Below are positions 14,839-22,917 of a stretch of DNA of 32,214 bases, one piece after another. The notes under the pieces are model-generated. The model was given only the letters and a program-made list of their open reading frames with translations. It was not told where the DNA came from and searched no databases. The stretch is taken from the NCBI GenBank assembly GCA_035353615.1, contig DAOPZY010000032.1, forward strand, positions 1 to 32,214. Direction: 5' to 3'. A program made the position numbers and the translations under genes. The DNA comes from CAXXOK01 sp035353615. GTDB taxonomy: Bacteria > Bacillota > Clostridia > Christensenellales > Aristaeellaceae. Numbering within the stretch: the first letter of the stretch is position 1; every line of letters begins with the position of its first letter.

Positions 14839-16734
14839 TCAGGCTGCGGGGGTTGGGCTGGGCGTCGGAGCTTCAACGGTTGCCGAGGTTGCTGAAGTTG
14901 CCGAAGGCAGACCGATAAAAGGCATCATCATCAGCCCGGCTTTCACGCCGGCTTGCGCCAACAGCGCGTTCAGGTCTGCGGAAGGCAGGCTGTCAAGCCG
15001 CGTGGCGTCTGCGGGGGTAAACGCGTCCGGCGTCCACTTGCCGCGCGTCTTGCCGGTAAAGGTAAGCCGCACGGTTTCCGGCAGCTGATCCCCGGAAATT
15101 TCCAGCGCCATATCCACCGAGGTAGACGCGTTCTTGGCCTGCCCGCTGGCAAACGTCGCTGAGAATTTGGCGTTGATGGGTTTGAAAACCACATATTGCG
15201 CCTGTTGCGCCTCGGTCGGGTCAGCGGTTTCGTCGGTGGTATCCTCGGGGGTATAATCCGGCGAAAGGGTGATCTCATAGGCGTTTGTCAGGGTTGTCTG
15301 GCTGTCGTCGCCCGTGGCGGCGGTCTGCTGGGCGCTCAGGGTGAAGGAGGCGGAAAATGCCTTCTGCGCGGTTTCCGCAACGCCCTCAGTGCCTACCTCA
15401 AAGGCGGCGGCCCCCTGCGGCTGGCGCAGAAGGGTACCCTGATACACTGTCATGCCGGTCAGGGTCTGGTAGGTCTGGTAATCAACCTTCAGGAGCAGGC
15501 TATCGCTTTTCAGCTCCACCGTATTTTCATCCGGCAGGTCGCCGCCGCCGGCGTGGCGGTCATAGCTCAGGATGACCGCGCCGCCGAGGCTGTCGTGCAG
15601 CGGCATCGAAAGCGTCAGCGCCAGCGTTTGCCCTTTGAGGCTAACCGTGCGCGCAATGAGCAGGCTTTCGGTCAGCGGCAAAGCGTCAATCGCGTAGAAA
15701 TAATAGCTTTGTAGATTGGGGTTCAGGAAGCGGTCGGCTTCGTCGGCGGGCAACAGACTTTGCATAAGGGGCAACAGGTCCGTATCCGAAAGCAGGTCCA
15801 TCACCAGTTGCTTCAACTGAGCCTTAACTGCGCTCGCGGGGATTTCGTAGCCCACCTCCATGGTGGTGGTTCCGTCCTCCGTTTTGCCCAGCACCGCTTT
15901 TTGGCGGTACCCCTCGATCCACAGATCGATTTTGGTGGTGTAACTGTCAAAAGCCGTGTCCCATTTCGCGCTGTCCACCGCGTTCAGTCGGCTGAGCAGG
16001 CTCAAGCCAAACGTCGCCAGCCCCGGCATAGAGGTTTGGGATAGGAGGGATTGCACCGCCTGACCCAAAGCGCCGGTGGACGGCTGCGCCGCAACGGTGG
16101 CGACCGGGGCCGCGATAGTCGCAACGTCCGTAGCCGACGGTTCCGTAACTGCCGGTTCGCTCGCCGTCGGTTCGGTCGTTGCCGTTTCTGCAGCTACCGG
16201 TTCTGTTCCCGTGGGCGCGGTCACGGTCGGGAGGTTGGTTGCGTTATCGGCGGCCGTGTTTGCCGGGCCATCCGTAGCGGCGGGTTGAACTGTGGCGCTA
16301 TCCGTAACCGCGCCATCGCCTGTCGCGGAAGCGCCCACCGCATACCAGCCGTCGCCCAGCAATTCGCTTTGCAGGTAAAGTTCCCCGTTGCGCAGGGAAA
16401 ACTGGGTGGCGCCCAGCTTGGCATCCCCGTTGGCGAGGTCCAGCGTTATGCGACTTTCCGCCTGAGTGTTGGTCGCGGCATCCTCCCGCACATAGATGTA
16501 AGAGAAATCAAACGTGAGGGGGTTGAGGGTCGTGAACGCCTCGCTTTCGCGCCCCGCTACGGCGGTGGATTCCAGCATGATCGTGCCTGTAAAGCCGCTG
16601 CCCGCTTGCAGCTGCTTGGACAGTTTTTCTTCCACCGTATAATCCGCGCTGGTGACGCTTTCCCCCAACGCGCCGGTTACGAGCAACGCGAGTGAAAGGC
16701 CGGTGATTAGCAGTCGCTGCGCAAATCGTTTCAT
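14839..16734 (-). CDS. Secreted protein of unknown function (paralogue 2)
   Basis: A 631-residue exported protein that I do not recognise. Residues 1-24 are a signal peptide (cleavage near ALG-ES). About residues 137-220 are a low-complexity Ala/Thr/Pro/Glu linker built of TEPxAxE-like units. The remainder is beta-rich with many alternating hydrophobic strands, and the C-terminus ends in a Thr/Pro/Ser tail (APTPSPTPAA). It is a relative of the upstream gene: both begin the mature part with SVTSxD and share the segment TPADATRLDSL...ANL-LLAQAG...GLP near the end. No lipobox, sortase motif or membrane anchor is seen, so it may be released or held at the envelope. ATG at 16734 has GGAGG eight bases upstream. 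It may be an envelope or adhesion-related protein, but no function is claimed. Confidence 0.75.
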   Translation of the reverse strand: MKRFAQRLLITGLSLALLVTGALGESVTSADYTVEEKLSKQLQAGSGFTGTIMLESTAVAGRESEAFTTLNPLTFDFSYIYVREDAATNTQAESRITLDLANGDAKLGATQFSLRNGELYLQSELLGDGWYAVGASATGDGAVTDSATVQPAATDGPANTAADNATNLPTVTAPTGTEPVAAETATTEPTASEPAVTEPSATDVATIAAPVATVAAQPSTGALGQAVQSLLSQTSMPGLATFGLSLLSRLNAVDSAKWDTAFDSYTTKIDLWIEGYRQKAVLGKTEDGTTTMEVGYEIPASAVKAQLKQLVMDLLSDTDLLPLMQSLLPADEADRFLNPNLQSYYFYAIDALPLTESLLIARTVSLKGQTLALTLSMPLHDSLGGAVILSYDRHAGGGDLPDENTVELKSDSLLLKVDYQTYQTLTGMTVYQGTLLRQPQGAAAFEVGTEGVAETAQKAFSASFTLSAQQTAATGDDSQTTLTNAYEITLSPDYTPEDTTDETADPTEAQQAQYVVFKPINAKFSATFASGQAKNASTSVDMALEISGDQLPETVRLTFTGKTRGKWTPDAFTPADATRLDSLPSADLNALLAQAGVKAGLMMMPFIGLPSATSATSATVEAPTPSPTPAA

Positions 16735-16866
16735 TAGGTCGCCCTCCTTTGCCTTGCCGGCTCTGCCCGGCGTTCCGCCATTTCTACAACACCAGACCGT
16801 GGTTCTGCGAAAACCCGACCCCAGTTCGGTCATTCCATTTTTGAAATTCAAACGGGTCCGGCGGTT

Positions 16867-16884
16867 CCGGGCCGCCACGCCCGG
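16867..16884. other. Small hairpin between the two secreted-protein genes
   Basis: CCGGGC-N6-GCCCGG, a perfect 6-bp stem in the 209-base gap, has no T-run. It may attenuate readthrough or stabilise the upstream message. No promoter for the downstream gene was recognised in the gap. Confidence 0.4.
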
Positions 16885-16943
16885 TTGCCTTACCCGCATG
16901 GCACGGTGTGCATGCCGTCGGTTCCCCTCAGGCGCGGGTTCCC

Positions 16944-18827
16944 TTACATTGCGCCCAGCAGCGCAAGGAAGGCCGTGTAGTCCTCCTCGGTCATACCATC
17001 CGCCAGCAGCCCGGAATCCTCCGTTGGCAGCGCGGCGACAGCCAGCAGCAAGCTGCCTGCGAAGTTTTGCGCCGCTTCCGCCAGCAGGGTTTCCACCGCG
17101 TTCGCGTCCATGGCGTCCAATTGAATGGAGGTTGCTTCCGCAGGCGTTTTGTACGTTTGAACGCCAATCGGCAATGCCCCCACCAGATACGCGTCCGTGC
17201 TCTCCTGCGCTTCGGCGGCCGCAGTCGCATCGGTTGGTTCCTCGTCCAGTTGCTCGATGGAGCTGATTTGGGTATCGACGTTTGCCGTTGGGGTTGCCTC
17301 AGGTTCGGCGGTTTCATCCGTCGCAACCGTTTCCGTGCCGGCCTCCCCGTTCTGGCTTTCGGCTGTTTGCGCGGCGCTATCCGACGCAGTCGCGTCCGTA
17401 CCCAACGTAAACAGCAAATCTGTTTGCGTCACTTTGCCGTTCAGCGTGCTGTATCCAAGCGTTCCGGACAGAACGGAGCCCTCGGCTCCGGGGGTAAACA
17501 GCAGATCGACGCTCATTTTCTCCGTGGTTTTCACCGTATCCTCCCCGGAGGTGCGCGCCAACTCCTGACTGATGTTGCCCTGGCAGGTCAGGGCGCTGTT
17601 TTCGTCCCGTTTTCCGTTCAGTTCAACCCGCGCGGTTCCCTTGTCGGTCGTCTTGCCGCGTTTCAGGGTTGTTTCGGTTTTTCCGTCAATGGTGAACAGA
17701 TCGCTTCGGCTCTCCTGTGTGCAGCTGGCGCTGATGAGCCGGGAGTCCGTAGCGCCTTTCAAACGCGATACCTCATATTTGAAAATATCCTTGCGCTTAA
17801 GGCCGTTGGTCGTGAAGGCCCACTGCCACACCAGCCTGCGCTGATCGCCGTCCGGATAAACCAGATTGCCTTTCAGGTACACGCAAATGTCCTGATTGGC
17901 TTCGTTCTGGTACAGCGCGACAATAAAGCCCTTCGCAAAGGTCGCCTGCGCAAGCTCCGCCTGATAGGCTTCGTCCATGCCGCAGGCCAGCACGGCCCGC
18001 AAAGGGCTGAGCAGGCTCGCGCTCTGCTCGTCGGTCAGGCGCGCGATGCGGCTCCATTTGCCGGCGCCAATCCCCTTAATGTTATAATTTGCGCGTTTTT
18101 CCGTCGCAAAATCCTTGATGCCGTCCGTCAGCGCCTGATAACAGGTCTGCAATTGGGCAACGGCATCCAGCATGTTAAAGGCTTCCGCTGCGTCGGACGG
18201 CTGATTCTCCGTCAGCGTTTGCGCGTCCGCTACTGTGCTTTCGGGCGTTGGGGTTGTTGTGTCCGCAGGCGGTACCGTAGCCGCGTCGGCAGGCGTATCC
18301 GTTGCGGGAGCCGTGACGCCTTCTGTTCCGGTGGGCGCGTCCGCGGCAGTATCCGCATGATCCTCTGCTCCGGCAGGCGGGTCCGAAGCGGTTGCCGTTG
18401 AGGTTTCCGCTCCGGCCTGCGTTCCCAGCAGGCGGTCAATCGCGGCGGTTTCGGTGGACACAAGCGTCCGGTTCGGCAACAGCGAGGTTGTCAGCGTATA
18501 CGTATCGCCCGCCTGATGTTCAGCCAAATCCATCAGGGTTTGACCGTTCATGCGGATGGAAAAGGCGGTGTCGCTCTCCTCGCCGCTCTGCGTAAGCGTC
18601 GCGTCAATCTGCGTGTGCTTGAGCACGCCGTTGAGCAGGCCAATCGTGGTTTCGTCAAAAGGCATCAGGGTGTTGACCTGTAGCGTGGCGGTCAGGTTGA
18701 CGGCCGTCTGGTCCGCAAGCCAGCGTGAAAGCGCCGCGTCCAGCGAAGTAACGCTTGCCTGCGCCGGCAACGCCGCCCCAATCAGCAGCATCAGCGTCAG
18801 CGTCCAGGCAATCAAACGTCTGGTCAT
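16944..18827 (-). CDS. Secreted protein of unknown function (paralogue 1)
   Basis: A 627-residue exported protein that I do not recognise. Residues 1-24 are a clear signal peptide (cleavage after AQA). The mature N-terminus starts SVTSLDAALSRWL, then a beta-rich region; about residues 136-213 are a Thr/Ala/Pro/Asp-rich low-complexity linker, and a second such stretch (Glu/Thr/Ala-rich) lies near 478-560. Near the C-terminus TPAEATSIQLDAMDANAVETLLAEAA...ALP resembles the equivalent part of the next gene, so the two are paralogues. Its ATG overlaps the stop of the dihydrouridine synthase gene (ATGA), meaning coupled translation. No enzyme motif, lipobox or anchor is visible. Confidence 0.75.
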   Translation of the reverse strand: MTRRLIAWTLTLMLLIGAALPAQASVTSLDAALSRWLADQTAVNLTATLQVNTLMPFDETTIGLLNGVLKHTQIDATLTQSGEESDTAFSIRMNGQTLMDLAEHQAGDTYTLTTSLLPNRTLVSTETAAIDRLLGTQAGAETSTATASDPPAGAEDHADTAADAPTGTEGVTAPATDTPADAATVPPADTTTPTPESTVADAQTLTENQPSDAAEAFNMLDAVAQLQTCYQALTDGIKDFATEKRANYNIKGIGAGKWSRIARLTDEQSASLLSPLRAVLACGMDEAYQAELAQATFAKGFIVALYQNEANQDICVYLKGNLVYPDGDQRRLVWQWAFTTNGLKRKDIFKYEVSRLKGATDSRLISASCTQESRSDLFTIDGKTETTLKRGKTTDKGTARVELNGKRDENSALTCQGNISQELARTSGEDTVKTTEKMSVDLLFTPGAEGSVLSGTLGYSTLNGKVTQTDLLFTLGTDATASDSAAQTAESQNGEAGTETVATDETAEPEATPTANVDTQISSIEQLDEEPTDATAAAEAQESTDAYLVGALPIGVQTYKTPAEATSIQLDAMDANAVETLLAEAAQNFAGSLLLAVAALPTEDSGLLADGMTEEDYTAFLALLGAM

Positions 18828-19807
18828 CCGTTTTCCTCCTGTTCTTCACGGGCAAAAAGTTCGCCGAGCAACCGCTTCTGCTCTTGGGCGGTGCGCGCCG
18901 TGTTCAGCGCCCGGCGCATCGCGGACGCGCCGCGAACCCCGCTGATGTAGTGGCCGATATGCGTCCGCATTTCCGCCACGCCAAGGCTCTCGCCCTTAAA
19001 AGCCATCATGCGGTCAATATGCTCCAGCGCAAGCGTCAAACGCTCCTCGGGGCTTACCTTTTGGACCGGCTCGCCGTTTAACGACTGACGGATTTCCCGA
19101 AACAGCCACGGGTTGCCCATTGCGCCGCGCCCGATCAGTAAGCCGTCGCACCCGGTTTCTTGCAGCGCTTGAACCGCCCCAGCCGCCGAGCTCACATCGC
19201 CGTTGGCCAGAACCGGAATCCCCACCTGACGTTTCACCGCCGCAATGGCGTGATAATCCGCCTGCCCGGAATACATCTGCGCCCTTGTGCGCCCGTGAAT
19301 GCAAATCCATTGCAGCCCGTAAGCCTCCGCCGCCTGCGCGAGCAACAAAGCGTTCATGCTGTCACCGTCGTACCCCAGCCTTGTTTTGACCGTTACGGGT
19401 AAAAAGCTGTGCGTTTTCACCGCTTCCATAATTTTCGCGGCCAGTTCCGGGGTTTTCAGCAGGGCGCTGCCCTCGCCGGAGGAGGTGACTTTACGGGCGG
19501 GGCACCCCATGTTGATATCGATAGCGGTAAACCGTCCCATCTCGCAGGCCCGCGCCGCGGCCTCGGCCATCAGCACCGGGTCTTTCCCAAACAGCTGAAC
19601 GGCCGTGTTGCTTTCTTCCGGGGCGGTTTCCAGCAGCAGCCGGTATGCGGGATTGTCCTTCTTAGCGCACATCCAGCCAATCGCGCTGACCATTTCGGTG
19701 CAGGCGTAGTTCGCGCCCATCCGGTAGCACAGCGCGCGCATGGGCATATCGGTTACGCCCGCCATGGGCGCAAGGCCGATCACCCTGCCGGGTTGCTTTT
19801 CCGTCAT
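18824..19807 (-). CDS. dus: tRNA-dihydrouridine synthase (Dus family)
   Basis: A 327-residue flavoenzyme that reduces uridine to dihydrouridine in tRNA. The TIM-barrel N-terminus LAPMAGVTDMPMRALCYRMGA, the INMGCPARKVTSSGEGSALL segment (about 98-117), the VTVKTRLGYD strand, the CIHGRTRAQMYSG motif, the NGDVSS phosphate-binding loop and DGLLIGRGAMGNPWLF match the DusB-like group; a helical tRNA-binding domain follows. The length is normal. Both ends overlap their neighbours by four bases (ATGA), so it is embedded in an operon with a GH127-like gene upstream and a secreted-protein gene downstream. Confidence 0.95.
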   Translation of the reverse strand: MTEKQPGRVIGLAPMAGVTDMPMRALCYRMGANYACTEMVSAIGWMCAKKDNPAYRLLLETAPEESNTAVQLFGKDPVLMAEAAARACEMGRFTAIDINMGCPARKVTSSGEGSALLKTPELAAKIMEAVKTHSFLPVTVKTRLGYDGDSMNALLLAQAAEAYGLQWICIHGRTRAQMYSGQADYHAIAAVKRQVGIPVLANGDVSSAAGAVQALQETGCDGLLIGRGAMGNPWLFREIRQSLNGEPVQKVSPEERLTLALEHIDRMMAFKGESLGVAEMRTHIGHYISGVRGASAMRRALNTARTAQEQKRLLGELFAREEQEENG

Positions 19808-21465
19808 GCCCGATGCTCCGCCTGCGGGAATGCGGCGATGCGCCCCAGCGTATCCGCGTACGGCAGCAAGGTCAATTCATACGCTTCCCCCATGCTCAGG
19901 CCGCGCGGCGGCGTTTGAATGGTATTGCCCCGTGCAGCCCACTCCGGCGCGTCACAGGCGTCCACCTGTACGCGCGGCCTGTCGTTTTCCCATTGCAGCC
20001 CAAGAGCTGTGCCCTGAGCCAGCGCATATTGCCAACCCGCGTTGCCCTCCGGCAGCGGCAGGGCCATCAGCAACGCGCCGCAATGCACGCTCACACTTCC
20101 GCGGTATCCGGTTTCCACAAACGGCTGGCAATCCAGAGTCAGGGTGACCGTATCCCCGGTTTGGTACATCCGCTTAACCGCGTTCAGCTTGCCGCATTCC
20201 GCCGTTTGCGGTTTGCCGCCGTTGACGGCGAGGGCGGCGCTGTGCGCGTAACCCGGCACGTGAATCGAAAGGGTAAATTCGGTCGGCTGTTTCACTTCCA
20301 GGGTCAGCGTCCAGGTCTGGCTTCCCGTTTTTTGCGCCGACACCCGCACGGGCGTGCCGTCCATGCGCGTCAGGCAGCAGCTTTCATAGGGCAGCAGCCA
20401 GGAAATTTCGCTATCGTTCCTGAGCATCCAAACCGAGCGCCGCAGCGCGTAAGCGGCCCGCAGCAGCGCGGCGGTTTGCGCCGGCGCGGCAGGCTTTGCC
20501 GCGCAGGTGTCATCCTCGGTAAAGCGGTTGAGCGCCTGTCCGGGGCAAACATTGCCGCCCACAAACAGATTGGCGTACGCGTTTTCCGCGATGCGCTGCA
20601 TTTTTTCCGCCAGCGCCACATCGCCGCTGGCCGAAAGCAAATCGTGCAACGCTTCCAGTTGCGCGCAAACAGCCGCCAGATCTGTGGCCCGGGCTGGATC
20701 CCGCCCCGCCAGATACGGGTCGGCGGAAAAGGCTCCGGTCGGCATGCCATGATAACGCTGCAACGCGGCCAAACCGGCTTTGGAGGCGGCCGCATCCCGT
20801 GAAGAACCGCTGAACAGCGCAAAGGCGGCGGTAATGGAAAGCGCGTCCGCGGTTACGGCGCCCGTACCTAACAGCCGCATGCGCCGGTAATATTGCGAAG
20901 CTTCATCCATGGCATCCTCCGCGACCGTTTCCGGCACAAACGGTTTCTGGAAGGGGAAGGAGTTGAACATGCCCGATACGTCCGGCAGCTGCGCGCGCAA
21001 CCGCTCCATCAGGGTTACCAGAAAACGCTGCCCGGTGCGCCGGTACAGCTCCGCCGCCACGCGCATCGCATCCGCGCCCACAGACAAAAGTGCGCCCTCG
21101 CCGATAGACGGCATGGCGTCCGTAAACGCGCGCATGGCGTTGAGCACCTGCAGCATCGCCGTTTTGTTTTTCCCGGCAGAGGCAATCATCAGCCCGGCGC
21201 GCACCGCGTCGATCATCGGGCGCGGGTTGGCGGGCAGGTTGTCAGCAGCAGCCGTGAGGTTGGGCATCGGGGGCAAATCGGTATAGCCGCCCAGCTTGGT
21301 GGCCAGCACGGCATCCAGGGGGGACAGCTGCGCCAAATCGACGGTATCCAGCGCTTGCCGGATCAGTTGTTCCAGGGAACCTTCCGCATGGACGGCGCTG
21401 TCGGGTAACGGCACATAGGCGGGATCCACCAGCGGCGCGCGGCAATAGGAATCGTAGGTAGGCAT
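19804..21465 (-). CDS. GH127 (beta-L-arabinofuranosidase)-like protein, divergent
   Basis: A 553-residue protein without a signal peptide. The first about 370 residues are predicted alpha-helical (an alpha/alpha-barrel look), and the last about 180 are a beta-sandwich containing EFTLSIHVPGYAHSAALAVNGGK and GYRGSVSVHCGALLMALPLPEG, which correspond to the IPGW...VNG and GxVAxxRGPLVY segments of family 127 glycosidases. The Cys-Cys-Pro-Pro-Asn motif that carries the catalytic cysteine in GH127 is not found; only scattered cysteines (NVCPG, EDDTCA, ESCC) are present. It may be an unusual or inactive relative acting in the cytoplasm. ATG at 21465 has GGAG upstream, and it is the first gene of the operon with dus. 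The family assignment is moderate. Confidence 0.6.
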   Translation of the reverse strand: MPTYDSYCRAPLVDPAYVPLPDSAVHAEGSLEQLIRQALDTVDLAQLSPLDAVLATKLGGYTDLPPMPNLTAAADNLPANPRPMIDAVRAGLMIASAGKNKTAMLQVLNAMRAFTDAMPSIGEGALLSVGADAMRVAAELYRRTGQRFLVTLMERLRAQLPDVSGMFNSFPFQKPFVPETVAEDAMDEASQYYRRMRLLGTGAVTADALSITAAFALFSGSSRDAAASKAGLAALQRYHGMPTGAFSADPYLAGRDPARATDLAAVCAQLEALHDLLSASGDVALAEKMQRIAENAYANLFVGGNVCPGQALNRFTEDDTCAAKPAAPAQTAALLRAAYALRRSVWMLRNDSEISWLLPYESCCLTRMDGTPVRVSAQKTGSQTWTLTLEVKQPTEFTLSIHVPGYAHSAALAVNGGKPQTAECGKLNAVKRMYQTGDTVTLTLDCQPFVETGYRGSVSVHCGALLMALPLPEGNAGWQYALAQGTALGLQWENDRPRVQVDACDAPEWAARGNTIQTPPRGLSMGEAYELTLLPYADTLGRIAAFPQAEHRA

Positions 21466-21525
21466 CTTTCTCCATCCTTACGGCGGCTGATGGCATTCAG
21501 CCGATATCATTGGCAATTCTACAAT

Positions 21526-21553
21526 ATTATATATCGTTTTTCAGGCGCGTCAA
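21526..21553 (-). promoter_or_regulatory. Promoter of the GH127-like/dus operon
   Basis: On the minus strand TTGACG (21553-21548), a 16-base spacer and TATAAT (21531-21526) stand about 60 bases before the first start codon, in an AT-rich island. A small hairpin, GGCTGA-N6-TCAGCC (21485-21502), lies in the leader. Confidence 0.75.
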
Positions 21554-21586
21554 CCCTGCCGCCTCACGTTATGCCGGCGGCGCGTA

Positions 21587-21615
21587 TCGACAAGCGCCGC
21601 GGGAACGTGTATAAT
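21587..21615 (+). promoter_or_regulatory. Promoter of the Dabb-protein operon
   Basis: TCGACA (21587-21592), a 17-base spacer and TATAAT (21610-21615) lie 33 bases before the start codon. It is divergent from the GH127-like operon promoter. Confidence 0.7.
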
Positions 21616-21648
21616 GCGCTTATCCGTTCATCAAGGAGGCTTATGATT

Positions 21649-21942
21649 ATGATTCGGCACATTGTCATGTTCTGGCTCAAGGATAAAAACGCGGCGCAGG
21701 TTCAGGAAACGGTAGATTTGCTCAATTCCATGAAGGGCAAAATTCCCGGGATGCTCAGCATTGACGCCGGCGCGGACGTGGTGGGCAGCCCCCGCAGCTG
21801 CGATATTTGCCTGTGCGAAACCTTTGACACACGCGAGGCCCTCGAAGTCTACCGCACGCACCCCGTTCACCTGCCCGTGCAAGCGCATATGCACGCCGTG
21901 ATGGAGCGTTCCGCAAGCGCGGATTACGAGGTTAACGCGTGA
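21649..21942 (+). CDS. Dabb-family (stress-responsive alpha/beta barrel) protein
   Basis: A 97-residue protein with the dimeric alpha/beta-barrel (Dabb) pattern: MIRHIVMFWLKD at the start, a helix with LLNSMKGKIPGMLSIDAGADV, the strand SCDICLCETFDTREALEVYRTHPVH and the closing helix HMHAVMERSASADYEV. Members are small ligand-binding or stress-linked proteins of mostly unknown activity. Two ATGs lie in frame; the second, at 21649, is nine bases from AAGGAGG, whereas the first is only three, so the second is chosen. The stop overlaps the GTG of the next gene. Confidence 0.88.
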   Translation: MIRHIVMFWLKDKNAAQVQETVDLLNSMKGKIPGMLSIDAGADVVGSPRSCDICLCETFDTREALEVYRTHPVHLPVQAHMHAVMERSASADYEVNA

Positions 21943-22256
21943 GCCAGCCCCTCAAAGACGGCGACGGGCGCATGTGGCTCCGGCTGATGAAAGGCCATCA
22001 GGCCATCCGGGACCTGACCGTGCCCTGCCGAAGGGATCAGCCCCTCGCAGCGCTTCGGGACGCCATGCACGAGCTGGATCTGAGCATGCCGGTTTGGCTT
22101 CCCAGACATCAGGCGGATTGGGATCACTTTGCGCTGACCCGCTTTACGCAGGATCACTTTATTGACAAAATCCACTTTGACCGCATGGAAATCAGCTATA
22201 TCGCGCCGGATGAGGACCGAAAGCCGCCGGTTTTTACGGAGGACAGTCTCCGGTAA
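21939..22256 (+). CDS. Small conserved-looking hypothetical protein
   Basis: A 105-residue soluble protein that I do not recognise. It is rich in Asp, His, Arg and aromatic residues (WLPRHQADWDHFALTRFTQDHF, then IHFDRMEISYIAPDED) and has no membrane segment. It starts with GTG inside the stop of the Dabb gene (GTGA overlap), with GAGG seven bases upstream, so it is translationally coupled to it. A strong terminator follows. The coupling suggests that it works with the Dabb protein. Confidence 0.75.
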   Translation: MSQPLKDGDGRMWLRLMKGHQAIRDLTVPCRRDQPLAALRDAMHELDLSMPVWLPRHQADWDHFALTRFTQDHFIDKIHFDRMEISYIAPDEDRKPPVFTEDSLR

Positions 22257-22333
22257 CTTCCGTTACGGTTGCCGCGAGCATCGCGAACCGACGATCGTTT
22301 TTCGTTCGGCTTCCACTTTTTCAGACCAGCTTT

Positions 22334-22376
22334 ACAGGCCGGGGTTGGCAGCGCAAACCCCGGCCTGTTTTATTTT
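22334..22376 (+). terminator. Terminator after the Dabb operon
   Basis: A 13-bp stem, ACAGGCCGGGGTT/AACCCCGGCCTGT (22334-22346 with 22356-22368), with a 9-base loop and followed by TTTATTTTG. It lies about 80 bases after the stop codon. Confidence 0.92.
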
Positions 22377-22917
22377 GTGCAGTCCGTGCAAACCACGCAA
22401 CGCGCGTATAAGCCGCCTGCCCATAGCCCTCCGGGCGATCGACAGGCGGCGAGAATCAGCCGAAACGCAAAATCACGGGAAAGCCGATCATCGCGCGTGC
22501 GCTACCCGCGTTTATTTTCGGCAGGGAGGCGCTTTTTGATCCGGTATCCACAAGATGTGGTATGACGATAAATTGTTACGTTTGCTACGGTTATGCCAAG
22601 GGTCGCGAACGCACCGACGGCGACCCTCCGCCCTTTCCGTAATGATTGAAACCTTCGGGGTTGAACCCGTGCCTTTTACATTTCCAATCTTTCACTGTGT
22701 TTTTTCGCGCCCCGCGCGCCTATGCCCAATCATTGCATATTGTTACCAAAAGTTTAGACTTTGCTGTTCTTTTTTCATACTTTATGACCAAACCTATGCG
22801 TTCTGCCGTTTTTTTTCGCCCCTATCTATGGTATACTGATACGGTCGTACGCGCTCTCTGTTCCTGAGCGATCCGTTTGATATTATCCTTCGACATCATC
22901 CTTCAGGGGGTTTGTAT
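22377..22917. other. Intergenic stretch upstream of aroA with hairpins
   Basis: About 540 bases without a convincing gene. A two-tier hairpin lies at 22412-22450 (GCCGCCTG/CAGGCGGC enclosing GCCC-TCC-GGGC). GGGTCGC/GCGACCC pair at 22600-22606 and 22620-22626, inside a 26-codon frame that lacks a ribosome site. CGGG-N6-CCCG lies near 22657. From about 22720 the sequence turns AT-rich towards the aroA promoter. No T-box or known riboswitch was recognised. Confidence 0.5.
22809..22837 (+). promoter_or_regulatory. Possible aroA promoter
   Basis: TATACT (22832-22837) lies 80 bases before the aroA start, with a T-run (TTTTTT, 22809-22814) in place of a good -35 at 17 bases. The AT-rich run upstream could act as an UP element. 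Confidence 0.45.

Noticed and set aside
16908..18401. Open frame of about 500 codons on the plus strand
   Set aside because: It is antisense to the first secreted paralogue; Arg/Cys/Gly-rich composition and no ribosome site.
22562..22642. 26-codon frame with a CxxC-like start (MTINCYVCYGYAKG)
   Set aside because: It has no ribosome site and lies over a hairpin; too short to call.
22657..22672. Possible T-box or aromatic-amino-acid riboswitch before aroA
   Set aside because: The T-box sequence AGGGTGGNACCGCG is missing and no specifier stem or terminator switch was found.
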